Positions 55,658 through 64,000 of a stretch of 64,000 nt of DNA are shown here, one piece after another. The DNA comes from Adiantum capillus-veneris (taxonomy: Eukaryota > Streptophyta > Polypodiopsida > Polypodiales > Pteridaceae). The stretch spans positions 86,808,525 through 86,872,524 of the forward strand of contig CM043958.1 of NCBI GenBank assembly GCA_014529385.2, given 5' to 3'. The notes beneath the pieces are model-generated. The model made no database searches. It was not told the origin of the DNA and saw only the letters and a program-made list of their open reading frames with translations. The translations under genes and the position numbers were made by a program. How positions within the stretch are numbered: the stretch's first letter is position 1; every line of letters begins with the position of its first letter.

Positions 55658-56230
55658 TTATGACTTACCTTTGGGTCTAAGACCTTCTATTGGAACCTCC
55701 CCCCTTAAGCACTTGAGTTTCCTATATTTCTCAACAGCCCTAGTTTCAGCTGCATCAAAGGTAGCAGGTGCACTCGCCTCAACTTTTACCTTAAGGTCAG
55801 GAAAGAGTCCGGCTATGAACCTCTCCTTCTTTAGAAATTCTGCACCATCACCAGGGTTAGCAACATTTCGTATCCATAGAGCCCAAAGACGTAGGAACTC
55901 TTGCTTGTACAAGTAGTAGTCATCTAAGTCTTTTTGCTTATGAGAAACAATGTCTTGCCATAATTTCTGAGTGTTTTGGGGATCAAAGAAGTATTTCTTG
56001 AAATGATTCAAAACTTCCGTGTAATTCCCTTTAACTTCCTCAGGCAAAGAGTCAAACCAAGTGCTAGCATCTTTCCTAAGGACCACCTCAAACATTTCTA
56101 CACGTTCTTGATCAGTTACTATCCTCTTGATACGGCAAGACATCTTGAAATTCGCTAGAAATAATTCTGCATCCTCTCCAGGCTCTCCAAAGAAAAGAGG
56201 ATATCCAGACATTTGGCGTTGGCTCTCCAT
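55658..56230 (-). CDS. gag capsid region (left unit)
   Basis: The likely start is ATG 56230 (MESQRQMSGYPLFFGEPGED); an upstream in-frame ATG at 56308 would add a leader-encoded segment. It contains the gypsy capsid-type sequence ASTWFDSLPEEVKGNYTEVL, YYLYKQEFLRLWALW and RFIAGLFPDLKVKVE. It stops at 55658, 40 bases before the zinc-knuckle frame, so gag is split by a stop (TAA/TGA region near 55656). Confidence 0.8.
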   Translation of the reverse strand: MESQRQMSGYPLFFGEPGEDAELFLANFKMSCRIKRIVTDQERVEMFEVVLRKDASTWFDSLPEEVKGNYTEVLNHFKKYFFDPQNTQKLWQDIVSHKQKDLDDYYLYKQEFLRLWALWIRNVANPGDGAEFLKKERFIAGLFPDLKVKVEASAPATFDAAETRAVEKYRKLKCLRGEVPIEGLRPKGKS

Positions 56231-56314
56231 TGAATTGATTTCAAAGTGATGCGTTTTTGTTTTTTCTTTCTTTAAATGATTTACACAATAATATTTTCTA
56301 AATTGCAATCTATT

Positions 56315-56533
56315 CTACAACAAAATAAAAATATTCACATCAAATGACCTATGATAATCAATAAGAGGTAGAATGACAAGGTTTGGTGACGCGAGAATTT
56401 CTCCTACTGTTTGGACACCAAACATGAATACCATACGTTGTTGAAAATGGATTTTTCTACTAATTGCAATGTTTACTCTAATGTGTGGAGTGAAATGAAA
56501 GGGAAAAACTTGTATTCCTGGGCCATTATCCAT
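56315..56533 (-). CDS. Leader small ORF, 72 codons (copy B1)
   Basis: This unknown peptide starts MDNGPGIQVFPF and contains IRVNIAISRKIHFQQR, VGEILASPNLVILPLIDY and DVNIFILL-stop. It closely matches the peptide at 28036-28254 and more loosely its neighbour at 56555-56767. It lies between the primer site and gag. It may be a short leader product or a leader repeat kept at the RNA level. Confidence 0.42.
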   Translation of the reverse strand: MDNGPGIQVFPFHFTPHIRVNIAISRKIHFQQRMVFMFGVQTVGEILASPNLVILPLIDYHRSFDVNIFILL

Positions 56534-56554
56534 GGTCTATGCATGACCTAATTC

Positions 56555-56767
56555 TTAAAACAAAACAAAAATATAGACGTCCAAACTAAGGTCGTACCTA
56601 ATGAGAGGCAAAATAAAAGGATTTACTGATGCGTTTATCTCTACCAACCTAAGAGGACCTAAAATTCTACGAATTACTCGCTGAAATTGCAACTTAGTAC
56701 TAACAATTATGTGTACCTTTTGCCTTGCAATGGGAATGAAGGGATCATACAAATTCTCGTGATTCAT
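56555..56767 (-). CDS. Leader small ORF, 70 codons (copy B2)
   Basis: The unknown peptide starts MNHENLYDPFIPIARQ and ends ASVNPFILPLIRYD, then LDVYIFVLF-stop. It is a paralogue of B1, with 21 bases between its stop and the ATG of B1. Its C-terminal half matches the partial frame at 28260-28379. It is the first ORF after the primer site. Confidence 0.42.
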   Translation of the reverse strand: MNHENLYDPFIPIARQKVHIIVSTKLQFQRVIRRILGPLRLVEINASVNPFILPLIRYDLSLDVYIFVLF

Positions 56768-56821
56768 GCAAGCTACTTGATTATGCTAAAGGTTGAGCCT
56801 TCACAAAACATACACAAGCCT

Positions 56822-56840
56822 GTCCTCAGTGGGGGCACCA
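56822..56840 (-). other. Primer binding site of the tandem gypsy (tRNA not identified)
   Basis: On the minus strand TGGTGCCCCCACTGAGGAC lies four bases after the LTR end CCTCA. The starting TGG is as expected for a primer site. I cannot name the tRNA. Confidence 0.65.
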
Positions 56841-56844
56841 AAAT

Positions 56845-57880
56845 TGAGGTGGTCCGGGGCGGGCAACAAGAGAGGCGACCTCTAAACACCCCTCAAGGCT
56901 CCCGTGCTGCTCAATTGGGGCTGGGGTAACCACAAGCACAACACAACAACAAACCCACAGCCAAACCCAAACAAGATAGGGGCACCACCTAGTTATGGTA
57001 TGCGAACTAGGACGCAAGAGAGATTTTGGCACAACCAAGAAGATGCACCACACAACACACACAAACAACCTCACACCAAGACACACACAAACTGGACCAG
57101 AGAGAGCTAGAGCAAAGGGAAGAGAGAGAGAAAAGGATCTTGCGTAATACCTTATTTGTGACTTGCAAATGGAGATGGTTCGTTATGATGCTATCGTAGA
57201 ACTTGTATAAAACTCACTCAATGCTTAGTGATTGCTAAACATTGCCAAAACACACACACACACTGTCTTAGGGTGTGGGAGACCTCTCACCACAATACCC
57301 TCTTACAATGGACACAGAACTGGCAATGAAAAACACACTAAAACACTTTCTAAAATCAAGATCAACCGATAAAAACTCAAATACACAAGTCACCTTGAAT
57401 TCACCAAACCGTATTGCACAAATGGAAGGACGAAGATTTGAACGTCGAATCACGCCTTTGATGCACCAAACCTCAATTTATTGATGATGAAGGAGCATAT
57501 ACAATAGTGGTTTTGAGATTTGTGGAACTCACGCTCTCTCACTTGCAATGTGTAGCTTGAAGGCTTCTCTCACACCAAGAGTGAAGCTCACAAGTGGTTG
57601 CTACACCTAAGTCTCTCCTCACGCATAGAGTGTTGGGGTGCTATGTGAGATGTTGGAGGTTGTTTTACAAGAAGGAGAGGGGCCTATTTATAGGTTGGAG
57701 ACCCCTCATAAAGATTATTGGAAATCCTAATTTACAAGCTAATAAATCAGGATTATGATTTTTTTGAATGTCAAAACATTGCGGGCCTTCTTTGTCTGCT
57801 TGAGTCATGGGTGTGGGCTCAAAAGAGAGCATTATTGATGGTGAATAAGGTGAAAGTAGAGTTTTAAGGAAAAGGAGGGA

Positions 57881-57933
<53 letters not shown>

Positions 57934-59553
57934 ACTTTATACATGTCTTGAGGTGAGGTGTCTTTTATGGTTAGGTCAATGCTATTTTGTGTTAGTATGT
58001 TAGTGGTTAGTGTTAGTAATCACTAGAATTGTTAGTGATACATTTACAATGGGTAGGATGAGTTGATTTGATGAAGGAAGAGGGGTGAATTAAAAGAGAA
58101 TCATTGAGATGGTGAAGCTTTGAAGAAGCTTGAACTCACCCTTGTGTAGATTGTGGGAAAAATGACCGCTGGTCTTCTTCTTCTTCTTCGCTTCTTTACG
58201 CCGCCGCCACGGTTGACCACCACGATGAAAAGAGGATTTGTTGATGAAAAATCCTCAATTTGCAGAAGTTATCATGGTTAAGATGCTGAATTTTAGATAT
58301 TTTTAGGAGAGGTAAATGAAATTGTAACATAGAAGCAATAGAGAGAGACATGGAGAGGGTGTATGTATGTAGAGGTTCATAAAAGAACTATAGGGATGAG
58401 AGAGAAGGGTAATGGTGAAGAGGGTGGGAGAAGCCATGGAAATTGCAGATTTGAGTGAGGGAAGGAGAGGGAGGGATGTGTAAGAGTGAGTAGGTGTGTG
58501 GAAGGGTGAGAGAAGACTAAAAGCTACTTGTGAGAAAAGTGGGCAGACTGGGGTTCACTCAAAAAATCATAGCTCACCGCTGGTAGCTCCAAAAATCATG
58601 AAAAAATTTGAGGTGATTATTCAGAGCGTGGGCTACATTTTCTCTTTTGACCACCGCTCCAAATTCAGAGTGGAGATAGGTGCCAAAATTCTCACCAAAA
58701 AGCCTGTTTTTTATGCCTGCAAAAGTCTTTTAGTGGCCCCTTCCTTTGTTGAATTTGTACAATGCATCCAAGAGTGAGCCCCTCCTTTGTCATATTATAA
58801 TACAAAGCATCCAAGTTTCCCTTGACCCATGCATGGAGGAGGATTATTGGTGAATAAAGAAATATATACATGGTGGGACTAGTGTATGGACTATTCATGG
58901 ACTTTAGCTCAATGAGCACATGGTTGTAGAATAATGAGTAAAAATAATAATAAAAATATGGAGGAGTTATGGATATGGAAAGATATTGGAATCATATGAT
59001 ATGGTCCCTCCTTGAATTATTTTGGGTGAAAGAGGAAAAGGTATGCTAGTAAATAATATAATAAACATAACCAATGAGTAGAAATCAATTTTTTGTTTTC
59101 ACGAGGGTGAAGGTGAAAATGTGGGAGTGATTTGTATAAAGGAAAAATATGAGGTTAGAGTATGTACATATTGGCAAAAAATATAATTATGGTGTAAGAG
59201 GATGAAAGAAGGTGTACATAGGTTTAATAAAACACACACCTAAGTAGAAATATTTAAATAAAATACCAAAATAATTATAAAAAATCCCTATATTTAGGCC
59301 ATATATACAATGAAATATTTACACACAAAGAGGCCATAGTATACTTTTATTTTTTTATTATTTTTATTTTTTTGGCTCAACTAGCCCAGTGACTAGCTAG
59401 CTGAGGGTTTTTTAAGAAGATATGCGAAAAGCCCCCTAACTCACACACGCCTATGTACAGTGAAATGGTAGGGATAGCCATAGCGTTTGGGTGAATTTGG
59501 TAGGGTGGAGTAACTTACTATGGCAATTATGGAGAGCCGAAAAATGGCTATCA
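56845..59553 (-). repeat. Shared middle LTR of the tandem gypsy
   Basis: This 2,709-bp LTR is nearly identical to 48218-50928; the main length difference is in the (GA)n run (about 57885-57931). On the minus strand it follows the right unit's integrase and precedes the left unit's primer site, so it joins the two units. A TATA-type box is at 57685-57692. Confidence 0.93.
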
Positions 59554-59570
59554 TTAGCCCTCCTCCAGGA

Positions 59571-60946
59571 TGATGGTATATTCATGTACCATCATAGAGC
59601 ATCTTTTCCAAAGAGAGTGCTTCAAAGTCTTTGACAAGATCTTCATTGTTTGGACCCTAGGAATTTTGGTTTGTGTTACACTCATGCTTCATGGAACAAT
59701 ACTTACATGAGATAGTTGCCTTTTGCTCTGGTAGATCCTTTGGTAGAAGGCGACTCAAGTAAGGCTTCAAGCGATAGCCGTTTACCTTCCTGGAGTGCTC
59801 TTTACTATTCAAGTCCATAAGCTAATAGTAACTAGAATTGAAAGCCTTCTTGACTATGTATGGCCCTTGCCATCTAGTTTAGAACTTGGCATCAAAACGA
59901 TTGTCAAGTCGATTGTCATACCTTAGCACAAGCTCTCCTTCCTTGATGCCTTTGTCCTTCAGTTTCTTGTCGTGCGTTTCTTTCGCTTGTGTTGCTTTCC
60001 TCTTGTAGCACTCGTATGCTGCTTCTCTTTTCCACTCAAGCTCAGCTAAGGTAAGAAGTCGATCCATCCATGCTTCTTGATCATCTTGTGCTGATTTGCC
60101 ATGAAGTCGCACTGTTGGAATGTTTAGCTTAATTGGCTGTAAAGCCTCTTGACCATAGACCAAGTGAAATGGTGTGAACTCCGTGGCTTCCCTATATGTG
60201 GTTCGATACGCCCACAAGGCACCATCCATGAAGTCATCCCACAACTTTGTCTTGTTTTTCACCATCTTTCTAATGATGCCTGCAATGACACCATTAGCTT
60301 TTTCTACCAAACCATTTGATTGGGGATAGTAGGGTGTACTGTGACGATGTAGAATGTGAAGTTCTTCACAGACTTCTGTGAGCAATCCCTTTCTAAACCC
60401 TGGACCATTATTAGAAATAATCTCCAAAGATGCGCCAAATCTACAACAAATGTGAGTGTAGACGAATTTGCTCACTGTCCTCTCATTTACCTTTGCCACA
60501 CTTTGTGCTTCCACCCACCTAGTCATATAGTCTACAGCCACTAGAATGTAGAGTTTACCATTTTTTGTCCTAGGCAGAGGACCCATAGCATCAATGCCCC
60601 ACTTTTCAAAGGGTCCATTTGCAAGAACTATTTGCCTCGGGCCATGCACCAACCTTCTATTTCCATTTATCTGACAATTGTGACAGCTTTTACACCAATG
60701 TTGAACGTCCACATGCAAGCTTGGCCAAACATACCCCGCAAGCAAAATCTTCTTCACAGTTGATTCTTGGGCAAAATGACCACCACATGCCTCTTCATGC
60801 AAACCTTTTAGAATGGCTGGAATTTCCTCGATAGTTGGTACTCTTCTGTACACTTGATCCTTCCCTTTTTGATAGAGGGAGCCTTCTAGGAAGAGATAGA
60901 AACTTGCCTTCTTTATGAGTCTCCTCTTCTGAGCCTTCGTGAAGTC
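59571..60946 (-). pseudogene. Integrase of the right tandem unit
   Basis: It is nearly identical to the left unit, including Asn148 for the second catalytic Asp (codon 60412-60410). It has the normal WPSLH in the zinc module where the left unit has LPSLH. A nonsense codon directly after DAKF (59878-59876; Glu in the left unit) cuts the C-terminal domain. Confidence 0.88.
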
Positions 60947-61447
60947 TTATGGAAACTCACCCTCCAAAATGTAGCCAATAATGGGAGCCAATGACTCCAA
61001 TCCCTGGTATCTCGGTTGCTTGACAGCTGCTGCCACCATGATGACATGCACTTCTCTCTCAACACATGTAACTGCTTGTTGTGCAAGTAAATCGGCATCT
61101 TCATTTTGTTTCCTCGGAATATGATATAGTTGCACTTCTTCAAATTGATTAAACATCTTACGAATGGTATGAACTTTTGTCCTTAAGCTTTCATTCTTGC
61201 ATGCCCAAATGCCTAAAATCTGTTTAACAATGAGAAGTGCATCTCCCTTTACCATGAGATGTTTTATCCCTTGGCCAATGCACATCTTCAAACCATGAAG
61301 TAGTGTGTCATATTCTGCTTCATTGTTGCTAGCTGAACTTGGTAGATTGAACTTCTCTTTCATGACCACCTCTCCACTTGGGTTGAGCAACACTAGCCCT
61401 CCCCCTGCTTTTCCTGTGGCTCGACGAAAAGCTCCATCAAAGAACAA
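60947..61447 (-). CDS. Additional RNase H (right unit)
   Basis: It is the same as the left-unit copy except for one residue (QQAVTC instead of QQAITC). The same -1 overlap with the preceding frame is present. Confidence 0.85.
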   Translation of the reverse strand: MFFDGAFRRATGKAGGGLVLLNPSGEVVMKEKFNLPSSASNNEAEYDTLLHGLKMCIGQGIKHLMVKGDALLIVKQILGIWACKNESLRTKVHTIRKMFNQFEEVQLYHIPRKQNEDADLLAQQAVTCVEREVHVIMVAAAVKQPRYQGLESLAPIIGYILEGEFP

Positions 61448-64000
61448 GGTAAAAGCATTAGGAATACTTTTGGTGGTGGCAATGGTAGGGTCTTTTTGTC
61501 AGGCACCTTAATCTCCTTTTCATGCACCCTATAAGTGAGAATCCCTGCCAATTGTGCACGCACACTATCTTCTACCTTGAAAGAGTATTGAAACTCTTGC
61601 AACTCCATAATCCACTTTGAGATTCTAGTACTAAGATTCATTTGAGATGACACCCAAGGAAACAAATTCTCTGCGGTGAGGATTACAAAAGGTTTTGGGA
61701 GCAAGTAGGATCTAAACTTCCTTATCGCAAACATGAGAGAAAGCATCATGAGTTCTGCCTCCGTGTAGCCTCTCTCTAAAGCATTCATGACTCTACTAGC
61801 AAAGTAGATGGGCCGCATCCTGGTACTATAGGGATCTTGTTGTAGCAAAACTGCACCAATTGTTTCTTTCCCAGCACTAGAGCTAACAAAGAATGTGTAC
61901 TCCCAACAAGGAGGCATGGGTGTTGGTAGCTCTGACAAAATGGCTTTAATGTTACAAAAGTACTCTTCAAGCTCATCAGACCATGCAAATTCTACTTGTT
62001 GTGTCAACTTTTGCAAAGGATGAAGCAACTCCGAGGCTAAGTGAATGAAGCGTGACATATACTTCACCTTTTGAATGAATGAGATGACCTCCTTAAGACT
62101 CTTGGGTGATGGTAGCTCAATAAGAGCCTTTGCCTTTGAAGGATCCACTTCAATGCCTTTGTAAGAAACTTTATGACCAAGCAAGATTACTTCATCCTCA
62201 CCTATATGGCACTTGTCGGGGTTGAGTTGACCTCCCATGTCGTAGAGCTTCTTTAAACCTTCTTCTACCCTTTGTAGATGCAATGATTTTGAGCTATAAA
62301 TACAGAAATCATCAATGAACACCCTAATTGACTTTCCAAAGAATGCTTGAAACACCATATTCATGAAACGTTGGAATGTTGCACGAGCATTTGTCAGACC
62401 AAATAGCATGACTCTAAAAGCATAACAACCCCAAGGAGTGATAAAGGTTGTTTTCAATTGATCCTCCAATGCAATCCCTATTTGAAAGTAACCTGAGTAA
62501 CCATCGCACACAGTGTACTTCTCATGACCAGCTACCTCATTTAGTATCTCATCCTGGAATGGGAGGGGAAAGTGATCTCTTTTTGTTGCCTCATTGAGGG
62601 GACGGTAATCCACACACACCCTCCACTTGCCATTTTTCTTAGGAGTGACAACAACAGGAGAGACCCACTCTGAATTCTCCACTGGATAAATGAAACCTGC
62701 TGCTAGAAGCTTTCTTACCTCCTTGAGTAGAGCCTGCTCCTTTATAACTCCTAGCCTTCGTAGCTTCTGATCTTTAGGTGTGGCCTCATGCTTTAACTCA
62801 ATCTTGTGTTGAACAACATCTACCCCACGCACGTCGGTGTAGTCTTTAGCAAAAAGCCTAGGAAACTTCCTTAGCACACATTTGAACTCCTCTCTTTCAT
62901 CCTTTGTAAGTGTTGTTGATAGCATACCTTCCAGCATCCCTTCATCTTGAACACCTTCGTTCTTTTGAGGACCTACCTCCTCCAAACCTTGACAAGAGGT
63001 CTCTTGGTTGGTTGGCTTAAACCTTACCCCCATGACTTCGATGGAAGACTCCTCTTCAGTAATGCTGCCGCTACTTTCTTCTTCTGAAGTGTTATCGGTC
63101 CAACCTTCTTCCGTCTCACTTTGAGATGATTCTTCATGGAGCTCCTCTTGGCGTTGCTCCTTCATGTAAAAGACAACCTTCTTATGATTGTCGTTCCTGC
63201 AAATTAGCTTTCCACTCTCCCAATCCTGCAAAGCTCGCATTTTTATTAGCCATGGTCTCCCTAGGATAAATGGGTAACCATTTCCTTTGGTAGGCATGAC
63301 ATAGAAATCCACTTCCTTCTTAATGCCAAAGGCCTCCACAAAAACATTTTTACAAATGCCTACGCACCTAGCCTTGCTATTGTTTGCCATCTTGACCTTA
63401 ATTTCAGGTGTCTCATGGATGTGCATGCCTAGTTTTTGCATGAGTCCCTCTGTCATGATGCAAATTTGTGCACCCCCATCCACTAGACCTTTCCTAACCA
63501 ATCTCCCTTTTATGTAACAATCTAGCACATGTGTAATGTCCTCATTCGTTTCAGCTTGTGCAATTTTTACAACAGGCACACTCTCTTTTACCTTTCTCCT
63601 AGTGCTAACTGCCCTTGTTAAATCCCTCCTAACTTGTGGACATAATGCAAGAAATTGAGGCCATGAGATATCAGGACCCTTACCTCTCATGTCTTCCAAC
63701 AGGTTGTATGGAGCCATTCCATGTCCAAGAGGAAAGTCTTGGAGGTTGATACGACGTCGAGTCCTCTTAGCTTCCTTGGTCTCCTTTGCCTTCTTTTCTC
63801 GTCCATGGTCACTTTGTGATATAACTCCTTCTTTCTCCTTACCTTTCCCTCGGCCACGCTTAATGCCATTTGCTTCCATGTCAACCTCTCTTGAATTTTT
63901 CACCTCTACCACATGCACGTTTGGGTCTGGCAAAGGTGGAACTCCTTCCACTCCTTGTGGAGGTGGTCTTGGTCCATTTGGCCTTTGTATAAGCCGTGGT
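61393..64000 (-). CDS. Protease-RT-RNase H polyprotein (right unit), open and cut by the window
   Basis: The frame is open from 63951, and probably beyond the window edge, to 61393, at least 852 codons. It covers the protease (GLVDGGAQICIM), RT (YTVCDGYSGYFQIGIAL, VFIDDFCIYS) and RNase H without the frameshift and stop found in the left unit. One RT change is visible: VMLFGLTNA against VMPFGLTNA in the left unit, altering a normally conserved Pro. The start is outside the window. Confidence 0.9.
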   Translation of the reverse strand, partial: PRLIQRPNGPRPPPQGVEGVPPLPDPNVHVVEVKNSREVDMEANGIKRGRGKGKEKEGVISQSDHGREKKAKETKEAKRTRRRINLQDFPLGHGMAPYNLLEDMRGKGPDISWPQFLALCPQVRRDLTRAVSTRRKVKESVPVVKIAQAETNEDITHVLDCYIKGRLVRKGLVDGGAQICIMTEGLMQKLGMHIHETPEIKVKMANNSKARCVGICKNVFVEAFGIKKEVDFYVMPTKGNGYPFILGRPWLIKMRALQDWESGKLICRNDNHKKVVFYMKEQRQEELHEESSQSETEEGWTDNTSEEESSGSITEEESSIEVMGVRFKPTNQETSCQGLEEVGPQKNEGVQDEGMLEGMLSTTLTKDEREEFKCVLRKFPRLFAKDYTDVRGVDVVQHKIELKHEATPKDQKLRRLGVIKEQALLKEVRKLLAAGFIYPVENSEWVSPVVVTPKKNGKWRVCVDYRPLNEATKRDHFPLPFQDEILNEVAGHEKYTVCDGYSGYFQIGIALEDQLKTTFITPWGCYAFRVMLFGLTNARATFQRFMNMVFQAFFGKSIRVFIDDFCIYSSKSLHLQRVEEGLKKLYDMGGQLNPDKCHIGEDEVILLGHKVSYKGIEVDPSKAKALIELPSPKSLKEVISFIQKVKYMSRFIHLASELLHPLQKLTQQVEFAWSDELEEYFCNIKAILSELPTPMPPCWEYTFFVSSSAGKETIGAVLLQQDPYSTRMRPIYFASRVMNALERGYTEAELMMLSLMFAIRKFRSYLLPKPFVILTAENLFPWVSSQMNLSTRISKWIMELQEFQYSFKVEDSVRAQLAGILTYRVHEKEIKVPDKKTLPLPPPKVFLMLLPCSLMELFVEPQEKQGEG

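Larger units (their letters stand above)
48218..64000 (-). mobile_element. Tat-type gypsy in tandem: LTR-internal-LTR-internal
   Basis: Two near-identical units are offset by 8,627 bases (48218 to 56845). The middle LTR (56845-59553) serves as 5' LTR of the left unit and 3' LTR of the right unit. The right unit runs out of the window. The order on the minus strand is LTR, primer site, two small leader ORFs, gag, zinc knuckle, protease, RT, RNase H, additional RNase H, integrase, LTR. The D-G-G-A protease and the additional RNase H fit the Tat lineage. Both units share several disabling lesions. An assembly duplication cannot be excluded. Confidence 0.9.

Overview
The window is plant nuclear DNA made almost entirely of nested retrotransposons. 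I found no intact host gene, tRNA, rRNA or CRISPR. Evidence for a plant: Ty1/copia and Ty3/gypsy polyproteins of plant type, a chromodomain gypsy family, a Tat-type gypsy with an additional RNase H, initiator-Met and Asp-like tRNA primer sites, and many (GA)n and (CA)n tracts. A decayed Penelope-like reverse transcriptase points weakly towards a large-genome non-flowering plant (fern, lycophyte or conifer). The species cannot be fixed from this sequence.

Layout. 1-13065: remnants of one chromovirus (gypsy) family. A full-length but decayed plus-strand copy (3039-11410, 5-bp target duplication TCAAG) lies inside the LTR of a minus-strand relative. 13066-15004: mostly unassigned. 15005-18015: minus-strand copia, truncated, with a 672-bp LTR. 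18190-21252: Penelope-like element, minus strand. About 21300-23928: 5' end of a gypsy element with an Asp-type primer site and a ~298-bp tandem array carrying a perfect palindrome. 23929-25320: 5'-truncated copia fused into that element's gag. 26045-47575: a giant minus-strand gypsy element with a perfect 5-bp target duplication (GTGAG). It is interrupted by a young copia (39978-45215) and by an LTR-plus-leader fragment (26656-28580). 47581-48217: 3' end of the older copia that received the giant element. 48218-64000: a Tat-type gypsy in LTR-internal-LTR-internal tandem arrangement with a period of about 8.63 kb.

The giant element is the most unusual object. From 39853 to 34652 its pol follows one reading frame: protease-RT linker, RT, RNase H, two integrase zinc-binding (HHCC) modules in tandem, integrase core, then a second retropepsin domain. 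A non-coding stretch with a ~276-bp palindromic array follows, and then a long coiled-coil ORF in the env position. The usual protease lies upstream at 45216-46073, and no gag zinc knuckle was found.

Two gypsy families carry periodic arrays centred on unrelated CGCG-core palindromes. Two other gypsy leaders carry related small ORFs of about 70 codons. Nearly all the long frames are broken by stops or shifts, so the window reads as a graveyard of nested elements. The youngest layers are the copia at 39978-45215 and the tandem gypsy on the right.
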